Translations under genes and position numbers: made by a program
Shown here: piece after piece, positions 22,073 to 30,452 of the stretch
How the letters are laid out: the number at the start of each line of letters is the position of its first letter
Numbering within the stretch: the stretch's first letter is position 1
Notes under the pieces: generated by a model
Told to the model about the DNA's origin: nothing
Databases searched by the model: none
Seen by the model: only the letters and a program-made list of their open reading frames with translations
Assembly (NCBI RefSeq): GCF_000527135.1
Contig: NZ_AZUP01000001.1
Location: 1,984,001 to 2,048,000 of the forward strand
Direction: 5' to 3'
DNA length: 64,000 bases
Source: Methyloversatilis discipulorum
Lineage (GTDB): Bacteria; Pseudomonadota; Gammaproteobacteria; Burkholderiales; Rhodocyclaceae

Positions 22073-22651
22073 TCACGCGGCGTCGCGGCCAAGGCGACGC
22101 ATCCGCGCATGCCAGCGCGCACGGCCCGCATCGTCCATCGCGTCGACGCTGCCGATCAGCGTGCTGCGCACCGGCTGGATGCCGACGAAGTGCAGGATGT
22201 TGCGCTTGAAGCTCATGACGCCGTGCGCCAGATAGAAGGTGCGGAACAGCCAGGCGGGCATGCCCATCGCGACGACCAGCCGCGCCGAGCGTCCGGTGAG
22301 CAGCCGGGTGAATGGATTCCGTCCGCGCCCTTCGCCGATGGCGAACCCCGGGCGGAACACCTGTTCGAAAAAGGCCTTGAGCACTGCAGGCAAGGTGCCC
22401 AGCCATATCGGGAAGAACACCACCAGATGTTCGGCATCGGCGATCAGCGCTTGCGCCTGCGCGATGTCGCCCTCCGCCGGTGCCGACCATTCGGCTTTCG
22501 AGCGCAGCACGGGAAAGGACAGCCGGCTCACGTCGATCACGCTGACCGCGTGCCCCGCTTCACGCGCCGCGGCGACATAACTGTCAGCCAGCGCGCGCAG
22601 CAGACCGGGGCGGGATTCCGGGTGACCCTGGATGACGACGATGCGGCTCAT
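22073..22651 (-). CDS. NAD(P)H-dependent oxidoreductase, flavodoxin-like fold (KefF/YwrO type)
   Basis: This is a 192-residue FMN-dependent quinone reductase family protein. The phosphate-binding loop region is IQGHPESRPGLLRAL at the N-terminus; VVFFPIWLGTLPAVLKAFFEQVF is the family's hallmark central segment, followed by MSFKRNILHFVGI. The substrate is likely a quinone or a similar electrophile. The start at 22651 has AGGAG upstream. It stands alone beside a long repeat-filled gap. Confidence 0.88.
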   Translation of the reverse strand: MSRIVVIQGHPESRPGLLRALADSYVAAAREAGHAVSVIDVSRLSFPVLRSKAEWSAPAEGDIAQAQALIADAEHLVVFFPIWLGTLPAVLKAFFEQVFRPGFAIGEGRGRNPFTRLLTGRSARLVVAMGMPAWLFRTFYLAHGVMSFKRNILHFVGIQPVRSTLIGSVDAMDDAGRARWHARMRRLGRDAA

Positions 22652-22786
22652 GGCGGGGCTCCTGCAATGCACAGGCCTTCATCATGACCAGCCGGGCGCG
22701 TTCGGCCCTTGAGCGGGATCAGGGTCGGGTTTCGAACGACAGGATTGCGTCGCTCGCGTGAAAAAAGCCGGCGGCACACCACGGCC

Positions 22787-23127
22787 CTGTCGGGGTCAGA
22801 AGACCCCTCCCACAGAGGTCGCGCCCAGACCCCCGGCCAGTGCCCGCACTGGGGTTCTGTGGGAGGGGCTTCTGACCCCGACAGCGGCAGTGGGCAGTGT
22901 GCGGCTTTTGGTTCAGGCCCCGTCGGCAGCAATGGCGGCCTCCCACACAGATCCCGCGCACAGTCCTGTGCCCAATACCCTGGGAGCGAGCTTGCTCGCG
23001 ATAGCGGCATCGAACAAAGCCGGCGGCCAGCAACAGCTGCATCGCGAGCAAGCTCGCTCCCACCGGGAATGCGCCCGATCCAGGACCGGAGCCGGGGTCC
23101 TGTGGGAGGGGTCTTCTGACCCCGACA
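22787..23127. repeat. cluster of six hairpin repeats (B, B, D, A, A, B)
   Basis: Units: B inverted 22787-22814, B 22857-22884 (one substitution in the loop), D inverted 22921-22950 (with compensation GGCGGCC in one arm), A 22980-23002, A inverted 23041-23065, B 23100-23127. They occupy most of the 520-bp gap between the oxidoreductase start and the DUF1294 gene end; no gene is seen there. Linkers resemble those of the 6572-7040 block, so the composite has been copied and rearranged. Confidence 0.85.
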
Positions 23128-23174
23128 GCGGCGGTGGGCGGGCGCGGCGCCGGGTCGAGCTCTTCTGGAAGCTG

Positions 23175-23807
23175 TCAGCCGAGCAGCCGTGCCACCAGCG
23201 GGCGGCCGAACGGGCTGGTCAGCAGCAGGAAGAGTGCGACATTCCCGACCACGGTGATCCAGAAACCACGGCGGAACGAAGCCTTCACCGTTTTGTGACG
23301 CAGGAACTGCTGCGCCAGCAGCGCGCCGGGCCAGCCGCCGACCAGGGCCAGCAGGTGCAGGCGCGGTTCGGGCACGCGCATCGCGCCGATCGCCGCCTGC
23401 TGTTTGTCGATCGCGTACAGCGCGAAAGTCACCAGGCTGACCGTCAGATAGAGCAGGAACCAGCCGTGCGGCGCCTGCCACAGCACGCTGACCAGCACCA
23501 TCAGCAACAGGAAGGCCGGGATCAGGAACAGCGTCGCGCCACCCCACTGCGCCGGCGAGGCCTCGTCGCGCACTTCGACCCGTCGCGTCTTCAGCGGCAC
23601 GCCGGCCAGCGTCACCCGCTGCGCACAGCGCCGGCCCTTGCGGTCGCGGCCGAGATCGAAGGCCACGCGCTGGCCCTCGGTCGGGCGCTGCCCCTCGACG
23701 TCGAACGAACTGATGTGCACGAACACGTCCTCGCCACCGCCATCCGGCGTGATGAATCCGAAACCCTTGTCGTCCTTCCACGAACGGATGCGACCTTCGC
23801 TGCGCAT
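23175..23807 (-). CDS. cold-shock domain plus DUF1294 membrane protein
   Basis: This 210-residue protein has two parts. Residues 1-66 form a cold-shock (CSD) nucleic-acid-binding domain with the RNP1-like WKDDKGFGFI and VFVHISSF. Residues about 95-205 form a DUF1294 membrane domain with three hydrophobic segments and the motif YAIDKQQA, plus RHKTVKASFRRGFW before the last helix. The CSD-DUF1294 fusion is widespread, but its function is unknown. The start at 23807 begins exactly at the CSD. Confidence 0.92.
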   Translation of the reverse strand: MRSEGRIRSWKDDKGFGFITPDGGGEDVFVHISSFDVEGQRPTEGQRVAFDLGRDRKGRRCAQRVTLAGVPLKTRRVEVRDEASPAQWGGATLFLIPAFLLLMVLVSVLWQAPHGWFLLYLTVSLVTFALYAIDKQQAAIGAMRVPEPRLHLLALVGGWPGALLAQQFLRHKTVKASFRRGFWITVVGNVALFLLLTSPFGRPLVARLLG

Positions 23808-23841
23808 GCTGCTTACCCTGAAAATGAGGCTGCGGACGATA

Positions 23842-24075
23842 TCACCGCCGGTCGCGTCCTGCCTGTTCGACGATGTGGTCCGGCCACTCGAAGGCGTCGC
23901 AGCGCGGACAGTCGAGCAGCGCGCCGAGATGGGCCGCACGCCCCTCTTCGGTCGCCACCCAGGGGCGGTTGATGAAAGGCGGGTGGTGGCGCACGTGCTG
24001 GCGGTGCCCACAGGCGAGCCGGGCAACCCAGTCGCCCTCCTCGTCGATCAGGTAGCCGGTGATCGGCTGCTTCAT
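23842..24075 (-). CDS. DUF3565 family small protein
   Basis: This 77-residue protein matches DUF3565 by ITGYLIDEEGDWVARLACGH, QHVRHHPPFINRPWV and LLDCPRCD. Two Cys pairs with flanking His suggest a metal site (inferred). The function is unknown. The ATG overlaps the stop of the DUF4824 gene (ATGA), so it is the third of a coupled trio. Confidence 0.85.
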   Translation of the reverse strand: MKQPITGYLIDEEGDWVARLACGHRQHVRHHPPFINRPWVATEEGRAAHLGALLDCPRCDAFEWPDHIVEQAGRDRR

Positions 24076-24905
24076 TCGACCGTTGCTGCGCGCTGCGGCC
24101 GCACCGCGGTCACCCACGGTTCGAAGCGGCGGCCCCACGCGACGTCCATTTCGAAGGTGGCGCGCCCGCTGTCGAGCGCGCTGCGGTCTATGCCGTCCAT
24201 CGCGCCGCGCAGCGCGTGCGGCACGCTGATGCGGGCGACCGCCAGTTCGCCGATGTGGCCGCTGAAGGTGGTTTTCTTGTCGATCACCATCACCGATGGC
24301 GTCACCGTCGCCACGACGATGAGGTGGCGGTGCGTGTCCGGATAGCGCTGGCGCAACGCAGCGGCGTCCAGCCCGGCGTCGACGGCGAACAGGCGCGACG
24401 CCTTCTGCTGCTCGTACTTCAGCGCCTCCTGTGCCGACTTCTGCGCGTCGACATCCTGCTTTTCGGCGTTACCGCGGGCGAGCGCCCTGTCGAGACGGCG
24501 CTGCGCCTGCGCCAGCGCCGCCTGCCAGTCGGCACCGGCCAGTTCGAGCACGACGTACACCTCGCGCTTCTGGCGGTAGGCGTCGCGCTCTTCCTTCAGG
24601 TCGAAGCCCAGCTCGCGCAGCTTGTCGGCGTCGAGCCAGTCGGGCCCACGGCCGTAGTGCATGTCATAGGCGGCATCCGCATTGTCGTCGCGCATCGGCG
24701 CGCGCCAGAGCAGTGCCACGTCGATGCCGCCGCGCTCGCCGTCGAGTCCGAAGGCATAGGGCAGACTGAGTTCGCGCTGCGTGAGGGTGAGCGCGCTGCC
24801 CGGCTCGCCCGAGCGGTTCCACGCCACGCCCGCCAGCACGAAGGCATTCACCGCGACGATGAGGGCCACACCGCCCACCAGCAGGATTTTCTGCGCGCGC
24901 TTCAT
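24072..24905 (-). CDS. DUF4824 family protein, membrane anchored
   Basis: This 277-residue protein has one N-terminal membrane helix (about residues 7-28) and a periplasmic remainder. The family pattern includes NRSGEPGSALTLTQRELSLP just after the helix, and a helical coiled-coil-like stretch near DRALARGNAEKQDVDAQKSA. No activity is known. Its ATG overlaps the DUF2157 stop, and its stop overlaps the DUF3565 start, so all three are translationally coupled; DUF2157-DUF4824 pairs recur in Proteobacteria, suggesting a joint membrane function. Confidence 0.8.
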   Translation of the reverse strand: MKRAQKILLVGGVALIVAVNAFVLAGVAWNRSGEPGSALTLTQRELSLPYAFGLDGERGGIDVALLWRAPMRDDNADAAYDMHYGRGPDWLDADKLRELGFDLKEERDAYRQKREVYVVLELAGADWQAALAQAQRRLDRALARGNAEKQDVDAQKSAQEALKYEQQKASRLFAVDAGLDAAALRQRYPDTHRHLIVVATVTPSVMVIDKKTTFSGHIGELAVARISVPHALRGAMDGIDRSALDSGRATFEMDVAWGRRFEPWVTAVRPQRAATVE

Positions 24906-25966
24906 CGCCCGCCCTCCACCGGCGTCACCGCCCGCAGCCGCTTCAGCACCAGGATGACCAGCAGCGCCACCAGGCCGAGCACGAGGAAGAACAGGAATTT
25001 CGGCATCACCGCCCACCACCAGTCGAACAGCTTGGTGTACAGAAAGATGACGAAGAACACGACCGCGGTATTCATCACCTCGGGCCAGCCGCGGCGCGCG
25101 CCGAGCCAGGTGAGCAGGCCGCCGGCAACGAAGCCGCCCAGCTGATAGAAGCCTTCGACCACATCCGCATCGAAGGGCAGATTGCTCGCGCGGCCCCAGT
25201 TCGACAGCACCAGCATGGGCAGGAAAAGCGCGAGCAGCGCGACCAGCCGCCAGGTCGCGTCGAAACCCGGATGACGCCGGTGATCGACGAAGAAAGGCAC
25301 GCAGAACATGAGCAGCGCCGCCGGGAAGAAATGCTCCGGCCGCTCGCCGACGCTGAGCCAGTACATGCCGGTCCAGGTGCCGACGCGGGCGGCGATGAAG
25401 CCGGTGATGCAGACCAGCCCGGCCACCAGCAGCAGGCGCAGTTCGCAGGTGTAGGCGAGCAGCAGCGCGAAAGCCGCCCACGGCAGCAGTGCCTTGTCCG
25501 ACGGCGTGATGTTGAAGCTGGAACCGAGCAGGCTCAGGTTCAGCACGAAGCAGGCGAAGGCGACCAGTGCGGCCAGCTTGGTGAAGTAGCCGGAGGCGTC
25601 GCGCCGGTGCAGCCAGGCGGTCAGCACCAGTGTGCCGAGCGAAGCGCCGGCCAGCACGATCACCTGTACCGCTTCCGGAAACAGCGGCCAGTACTGGCGA
25701 AACAGGAAGAACACGCTGGCCGCCAGCGCCAGCGCGCCAAGAAAGGAGGCGATGCGCAGGCCGAGCGTGAGCTGGCGCGCGCGCTGCGTGGTGTCGACAT
25801 CGGGCCGTGCGGCGAAGCGGGCGAGCAGTGCGTCGTGATGCGCGCGGATCGCTGCCGCGTCGGCCGTCGCCATGCCGTCGGCCGCCAGCCGCGCCTGTTC
25901 GCGGCGGAAAGCGTGGATGTCATCGGCGCGCTGCTGCGCGTCGGTGCGTGACAGGTTGTCGTCCAT
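24902..25966 (-). CDS. DUF2157 polytopic membrane protein
   Basis: This 354-residue protein has an N-terminal cytoplasmic helical region of about 70 residues, rich in Ala and Arg, followed by roughly ten hydrophobic segments. It resembles DUF2157. The start at 25966 has GGAAG 7 bp upstream; an ATG at 25987 lacks such a site. No transporter motif is recognised. It heads the coupled DUF2157-DUF4824-DUF3565 run and is divergent from the DUF2970 gene. Confidence 0.82.
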   Translation of the reverse strand: MDDNLSRTDAQQRADDIHAFRREQARLAADGMATADAAAIRAHHDALLARFAARPDVDTTQRARQLTLGLRIASFLGALALAASVFFLFRQYWPLFPEAVQVIVLAGASLGTLVLTAWLHRRDASGYFTKLAALVAFACFVLNLSLLGSSFNITPSDKALLPWAAFALLLAYTCELRLLLVAGLVCITGFIAARVGTWTGMYWLSVGERPEHFFPAALLMFCVPFFVDHRRHPGFDATWRLVALLALFLPMLVLSNWGRASNLPFDADVVEGFYQLGGFVAGGLLTWLGARRGWPEVMNTAVVFFVIFLYTKLFDWWWAVMPKFLFFLVLGLVALLVILVLKRLRAVTPVEGGR

Positions 25967-26039
25967 CGGATCGCTTCCGGATGTCATCGCCGCATGATGC
26001 CACGAGCGCAGCGCGCTGCCGATCGGGCACAATCGCACG

Positions 26040-26246
26040 ATGGATCACGCCCCCGTCCCGTTGCTGCGCGGCAGTCTTCGCGCGCTGAAGATCATCCTGC
26101 TCACCTTCACCGGCATCGGCCGCACGCGGATGATCAACCGCACCACCGAGGGGCTGGGCCCGCAGCACTTCCTGCTCGGCGGGCTGTTCGCCGCCATCGC
26201 GGTCAATGTCGTGCTGATCGGCCTCGTGTTGTGGGCCACCGGCTGA
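26040..26246 (+). CDS. DUF2970 small membrane protein
   Basis: This 68-residue protein has an amphipathic lead and one clear C-terminal helix (about residues 43-66). LRALKIILLTFTGIGR followed by a Pro-His (GPQHF) ahead of the helix matches the DUF2970 layout, though the fit is loose. The function is unknown. It is divergent from the DUF2157 gene by 73 bp and convergent with the DUF1330 gene. Confidence 0.65.
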   Translation: MDHAPVPLLRGSLRALKIILLTFTGIGRTRMINRTTEGLGPQHFLLGGLFAAIAVNVVLIGLVLWATG

Positions 26247-26274
26247 AGCGCCGGGCGTAAAAGGCTCCGGCGGG

Positions 26275-26562
26275 CTACTCGCCCTCGTAACCTACCAGCA
26301 CCACCTCGGCCCCGGCCTCGCGCAGCGGCACCAGCGCCTGATAGGCCGGCGAGTCGTGCCAAGCGCGCGCGCTGGCCGCATCGGCGAAGCGCAGCACCAC
26401 GGTATCGGTGCCCGGCCAGTCGCCGGCCAGCACCGCATCCACCCGGCCGCGCATCACCAGTTCGCCGCCGAAGGGTGCCAGCGTGGCGCCGACGCGGGCA
26501 CGATAGTCCGCCCAGCGCGAGGCATCCAGCACCCGGATGTGGCCGATCACGTAGTAGCTCAT
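26275..26562 (-). CDS. DUF1330 family protein
   Basis: This is a 95-residue dimeric alpha/beta-barrel type protein. DUF1330 hallmarks: YYVIGHIRVLDASRWADYR, GGELVMRGR, TVVLRFADAASARAWHDSP and YQALVPLR. The function is unknown; relatives resemble ABM-type monooxygenases. The ATG overlaps the stop of the upstream methyltransferase gene (ATGA), so it is co-translated. The start at 26562 places the conserved block right at the N-terminus. Confidence 0.88.
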   Translation of the reverse strand: MSYYVIGHIRVLDASRWADYRARVGATLAPFGGELVMRGRVDAVLAGDWPGTDTVVLRFADAASARAWHDSPAYQALVPLREAGAEVVLVGYEGE

Positions 26563-27695
26563 GCGTCGGCCGCCACCAGCCGCCACAGCGTCGTCACTTC
26601 CTTTGCACGCGCTGCGTGCAGCGGATCGGTGGCGTCAGAAGCTTTCGGGTGACGCGGACGCGCGTCGAGCCGGCCCGCCACCTTCAACCCGGCCGCATCG
26701 ATCAGGCCCGCCAGTTCGTCCGGCGCGCGCAGACCGAGGTGCTCGGCGAAATCGGACAGGATGAGCCAGCCCTCGCCGCCCGGCGCCAGATGCGCCGCCA
26801 GCCCGGCGAGGAAACCGCGCAACATGCGGCTGTCGGGGTCATAGACGGCGTATTCCAGCGGCGAACTGGGTCGCGCCGGCAGCCAGGGCGGATTGCACAC
26901 CACCAAGGGGGCGCGGCCGGCCGGGAACAGATCGGCTTCGATCACCTCGACCTGTGCGCCGATGCCCAGCCGCGCGACATTTTCGCGCGCACAAGCCAGC
27001 GCGCGCGCGTCCTGATCGGTCGCCACCACGCGCGCGACGCAGCGCTTCGCCAGCACCGCCGACAGCACACCGGTACCGGTGCCGATGTCGAAAGCGGTCG
27101 AATCGCTCTTCAGCGCCGCCGGCAGCGGCGCCTTCGCCACCAGATCGACATACTCGCCGCGCACCGGCGAGAACACGCCGTAATGCGGGTGGATGTGCGC
27201 GCCCAGCGCCGGAATGTCGACGCCATTGCGCCGCCACTCGTAGGCGCTGATCACGCCCAGCAGCTCGCGCAGCGAACAGACATAGGGCTCTGTCGCCTCG
27301 CCGTGCGCCTGCGTGCAGGCCTCGACCACGTCCGGCGCGCGGCGCAGCGGAATGACGTGACCCGCATCGAAAGGAATCAGCAGCATGCCCAGCGTGCGCG
27401 CCCGCTGCGACTGCGCCAGCCGGTGCTGGTTGAACGCATCGCGCAGCGTGGCCGCCGGTTTGCGCGGCTTGCGATCGACCCGTCGCGCCATCGCCTGCAG
27501 CAACTGCCGCGCGTTCTGGAAGTCACCGCGCCACAGCAGCGCCGTGCCCTCGCTCGCCAGCCTGAAGGCCATGTCGGCCGTCAGCGTGTCGTCGGCAACG
27601 ACCACCTTCTTCGGCGGGGCTACGCCCGCTTCGGATTGCCAGCGGGCACCGAGTTGAACATCGCCTTCATTCCATTGCAGAACTGCTTCGCTCAC
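26559..27695 (-). CDS. class I methyltransferase with NPPW motif
   Basis: This is a 378-residue protein. The first 180 residues form a helical and beta N-terminal region; the C-terminal half is a methyltransferase with DIGTGTGVLSAVLA at about 203-216 and NPPW at about 268-271. NPPY/NPPW is typical of enzymes acting on planar amino groups, such as PrmC (glutamine) or RlmG/RsmC (guanine), so a ribosomal or release-factor target is likely, but which one is not decided. It is coupled to the DUF1330 gene. Confidence 0.85.
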   Translation of the reverse strand: MSEAVLQWNEGDVQLGARWQSEAGVAPPKKVVVADDTLTADMAFRLASEGTALLWRGDFQNARQLLQAMARRVDRKPRKPAATLRDAFNQHRLAQSQRARTLGMLLIPFDAGHVIPLRRAPDVVEACTQAHGEATEPYVCSLRELLGVISAYEWRRNGVDIPALGAHIHPHYGVFSPVRGEYVDLVAKAPLPAALKSDSTAFDIGTGTGVLSAVLAKRCVARVVATDQDARALACARENVARLGIGAQVEVIEADLFPAGRAPLVVCNPPWLPARPSSPLEYAVYDPDSRMLRGFLAGLAAHLAPGGEGWLILSDFAEHLGLRAPDELAGLIDAAGLKVAGRLDARPRHPKASDATDPLHAARAKEVTTLWRLVAADA

Positions 27696-27779
27696 TGACC
27701 ATTCCGTCCGCGCTGAAGCCGCTGTCGCGGCAAGAGCGCAGCACGCTACACCAATCCCGGGCGAGCAGCGAATGCAGTA

Positions 27780-28349
27780 TCAGCGACGCCGACGCACCGC
27801 CGCGCCGAGCAAGCCCATGCCGGCCAGCATCATGGCCCAGCCTTCAGGCTCGGGCACCGCGGCAGCCAGCGTCAGGGTGACCGGGCCGGTGGCGTTGGCG
27901 ATGTCGAGCACGAAGTCGGTCTGGCTGCCGTCGAGGAACCAGTCGCCGAGCGCGGCTTCGACGTATTCCGGGCCGCTGAAGGTGATGCGTGCGCTGTCGT
28001 GGCTGCCGGTGACGGTGGCGACCGAGCCGAAGGTGCCGCCGGCGCTGCCGAGGGTGTTGAACAGGCCGCCGGATATTGTCAGCGTCAGGCTTTCGAAGCC
28101 CAGACCGATGTAATTGCGGACGATGGCGTTGAACGGCAGCATCGGCAGGTCGCTGTCGTCGCGCGTCAGCGTGAACGTGACCGGCAGCGTATTGATCAGG
28201 CCGAAGTCGATGGACAGCATGTCCGGCGTGCTGAAGCTGGTGTCCACGATGTTGCCGTTGGCAGCGACGACGTCGAGCGTGTAAGCGTGGGCGGCCGGGG
28301 CGAGTGCGAAGGCGCACAGCGCGGCGGCGAGGGTGTGGCGGATATTCAT
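27780..28349 (-). CDS. PEP-CTERM sorting-domain protein of unknown function
   Basis: This 189-residue secreted protein has a Sec signal peptide ending in AHA at about residue 21, then a beta-rich body with no recognised family. It ends with the PEP-CTERM tag VPEPEGWAMMLAGMGLLGAAVRRRR: the PEP triad, a hydrophobic helix and an Arg cluster. Such tails are cut by exosortase and anchor or release proteins in EPS-forming Gram-negatives. It is separated from the PhoX gene by an inverted-repeat-bounded segment. Confidence 0.88.
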   Translation of the reverse strand: MNIRHTLAAALCAFALAPAAHAYTLDVVAANGNIVDTSFSTPDMLSIDFGLINTLPVTFTLTRDDSDLPMLPFNAIVRNYIGLGFESLTLTISGGLFNTLGSAGGTFGSVATVTGSHDSARITFSGPEYVEAALGDWFLDGSQTDFVLDIANATGPVTLTLAAAVPEPEGWAMMLAGMGLLGAAVRRRR

Positions 28350-28373
28350 GTGATGGCTCCGGAATCGTTGTTC

Positions 28374-28612
28374 AACCTGAAAACCTCAGTTGATCGGCGT
28401 CGTGGGTGCGGTTGGCGGGGTGTACGGCAAGGCGCGAGGACGCGGCAGGATGGCTCCCTGCAAGGACGAGCAACGCGGCCGGGCGCCCCGCCGGCCGTGC
28501 ACGCGACGTCGAAGCGGTCTCACCCGGAGGGTGCGCAACGCAAACTGACAAATCTCCTTGATGGGCAGAGCTCTCGACTTCATGGCAAGCGGTCAACTGA
28601 GGTTTTCAGGTT
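28374..28612. repeat. segment bounded by perfect 20-bp inverted repeats (MITE-like)
   Basis: AACCTGAAAACCTCAGTTGA at 28374-28393 returns as its exact complement at 28593-28612, enclosing 199 bp. The right repeat touches the PhoX stop codon. No clear target-site duplication is visible outside the arms. Inside, a 65-codon frame on the minus strand (28583-28386), beginning MKSRALPIKEICQF and Arg-rich, ends within the left arm; it has no convincing ribosome site. No transposase is present. This accounts for the whole 262-bp gap. Confidence 0.6.
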
Positions 28613-30258
28613 CAGAGATTGCCCTTGGCCCACGGGCCGGTGATGGCCACGGTGATGCCCGGCGTCTGCATGTTCACGAACAGCACGCGGCCGGTCGGGT
28701 CGAAGCAGGCGCCGCAGAATTCGTAGTTGCGATAGTCGGCCGCGGCCACGGTCTTGCCGGCGGCGGCGATCTGGTCGGCGGCGAGGTTCACGTTGTTCTT
28801 GCAGAAGATGTAGGCCTCGCCGGCCGGGTTCAGGCCGAGCAGGCGGTTGCCGGTGCCGTAGGCGTCGGTGGTGCCACCGCCGTCTTCGCACAGCAGCACG
28901 CCGCCGCGCGGGCTGACGGTGACGTTGTCCGGGTTGTTGCCGGCGGTCTGGTTGCCGCTGACGAAGATGGCGCGCAGGCGCATGGTGGCCAGTGTCAGTT
29001 CCCACACCGCACCCTCGCCCTGGCCGACGCGCGCGCGGCTGTCGGTGCCAGCGGCGGTATCGACGATGAACATCCTGCCGGCGGAATACCAGATGCCTTC
29101 GCCGCGGCTCATGCGGGCGCCGCCCTGGCTGATGGCCTGATGGGTGGGGCCGGACATGAAGGCGAGGCTGACGCCGCCGGGCTGGCCGGCGACGACCACC
29201 GGGTCGGCGTCGGGGTTGGCGATGTCCACCCACTCCAGTTCGTATTCGTCGCCGATGTCGGGGTTCAGCAGGCCCTGGTCGTTGGCCTGGGCCAGCGTGG
29301 CGGGCGCAGCCTTGCGCACGATGGTCTTGATGCGCGCCGCCTGCAGCTTGCCGCCGTTGTGCAGGCTGCCCAGTTCGCCCGAGGTGTCGGCCGGCACGTA
29401 GCGGAAGAAGGCCGCTACGTTGCGGTTGTCTTCGGTTTCGTAGACGTAGCCGGTGGTCGGGTCGACCGCCACTGCCTCGTGCACGAAACGGCCCATGCCG
29501 ATGATGGGGTCGGCGATCGAGTCACCGGCGTCGGCGTCGACTTCGAACACATAGCCGTGCTTCTTGCCGCCGATGCCGGAGAAATCGTAGATGGTTTCTT
29601 CGCAGGTGAGCCAGGTACCCCAGGGCGTCGGGCCGCCGGCGCAGTTGCCCAGCGTGCCGCCGATCGAACCGGTGGCGCCGGCCCAAGCGGCGTCGCGGAA
29701 AAGCAGGTTGGTGGTGCCGCCGGCCGGATAGCCGACGAAGGGCGCCGGTGCGGCGGCCGACGGGTCGGTCACGATGCCGCCGGCACCGATGCGGATGGGC
29801 AGGCTGCCGTAATACACGGTGATGATGCCGTTCACCGGCTGGGTGGCGTAGCTGCGCGGCGCCTGGATGGCTTCGGCCGGCGTGGCGACCAGACCGCGCT
29901 CGTGGTTGCGCACCAGCACCAGTTCGGTGCTGCGGCCGGCGCGGCGCGAGGTAACCACGGCCATGCCGTCGTGATTGCCGGGCGTCGGGTTGCCGTCGCT
30001 CATGCTGTCGCCGGTCCAGCCGAAGCTGCGGTAGCTGAAGCCCGGCGGCAGTTGCAGCAGCGGCAGGCCGGTGCTTGCGTCCTTGACCGGCGCCAGCGCG
30101 CCGTAGGGCGACAGGGCGGACACCGTCTGCTTGCCGGTGGCGGCCAGCGCGTTCTGCGCATACAGCGCGCCCATCAGGCCGGTGAAGCGGGTGGCGGCCA
30201 GCGCGCCGGAGCCCTGGAGCAGGCGGCGACGGCTGGGCGAGGTACAGGACGAGGACAT
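28612..30258 (-). CDS. PhoX-family (DUF839) phosphatase, Tat exported
   Basis: A 548-residue protein. It begins with a twin-arginine signal, SRRRLLQ followed by an Ala-rich hydrophobic run. The body fits PhoX/DUF839: NHDGMAVV, LVRNHERG, GGTTNLLF, WGTWLTCEE, GRFVHEAVAVDP, YETEDNR, SRGEGIWY, DNVTVSPRGGVLLCEDGG and CGACFDPTGRVLFVNMQTPG. Family members are Ca/Fe alkaline phosphatases made under phosphate limitation, though the DUF839 group also contains enzymes of unknown substrate. Start at 30258 with GGAG upstream. It is divergent from a CCA-like HD gene, and a partial PhoB-box candidate lies between them. Confidence 0.88.
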   Translation of the reverse strand: MSSSCTSPSRRRLLQGSGALAATRFTGLMGALYAQNALAATGKQTVSALSPYGALAPVKDASTGLPLLQLPPGFSYRSFGWTGDSMSDGNPTPGNHDGMAVVTSRRAGRSTELVLVRNHERGLVATPAEAIQAPRSYATQPVNGIITVYYGSLPIRIGAGGIVTDPSAAAPAPFVGYPAGGTTNLLFRDAAWAGATGSIGGTLGNCAGGPTPWGTWLTCEETIYDFSGIGGKKHGYVFEVDADAGDSIADPIIGMGRFVHEAVAVDPTTGYVYETEDNRNVAAFFRYVPADTSGELGSLHNGGKLQAARIKTIVRKAAPATLAQANDQGLLNPDIGDEYELEWVDIANPDADPVVVAGQPGGVSLAFMSGPTHQAISQGGARMSRGEGIWYSAGRMFIVDTAAGTDSRARVGQGEGAVWELTLATMRLRAIFVSGNQTAGNNPDNVTVSPRGGVLLCEDGGGTTDAYGTGNRLLGLNPAGEAYIFCKNNVNLAADQIAAAGKTVAAADYRNYEFCGACFDPTGRVLFVNMQTPGITVAITGPWAKGNL

Positions 30259-30304
30259 TCGGGACTCCGGGCGCGGTAGCGAGATTCTCATCATCGATGC
30301 GGCG

Positions 30305-30322
30305 GGTGTCGACTGCATGACG
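30305..30322 (-). promoter_or_regulatory. weak PhoB-box candidate upstream of the PhoX gene
   Basis: On the minus strand CCGTCAT-GCAG-TCGACAC has one good PhoB heptamer and a second matching 4 of 7 positions, spaced 11 bp, 47 bp before the PhoX start. Alone it is weak; it gains weight from the better box at 33618-33635. Confidence 0.3.
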
Positions 30323-30452
30323 GTGTCGGCGCCGCAACGTGGTCCGAACGGGCCATCGGTCGCGGCGGGCGGCGAAAGGTCGGGGCATCGACGATGCACT
30401 GCGCCGCGACGGCGCCAGAATGCGCACCGGACACCCCACGAAGACGACATTC

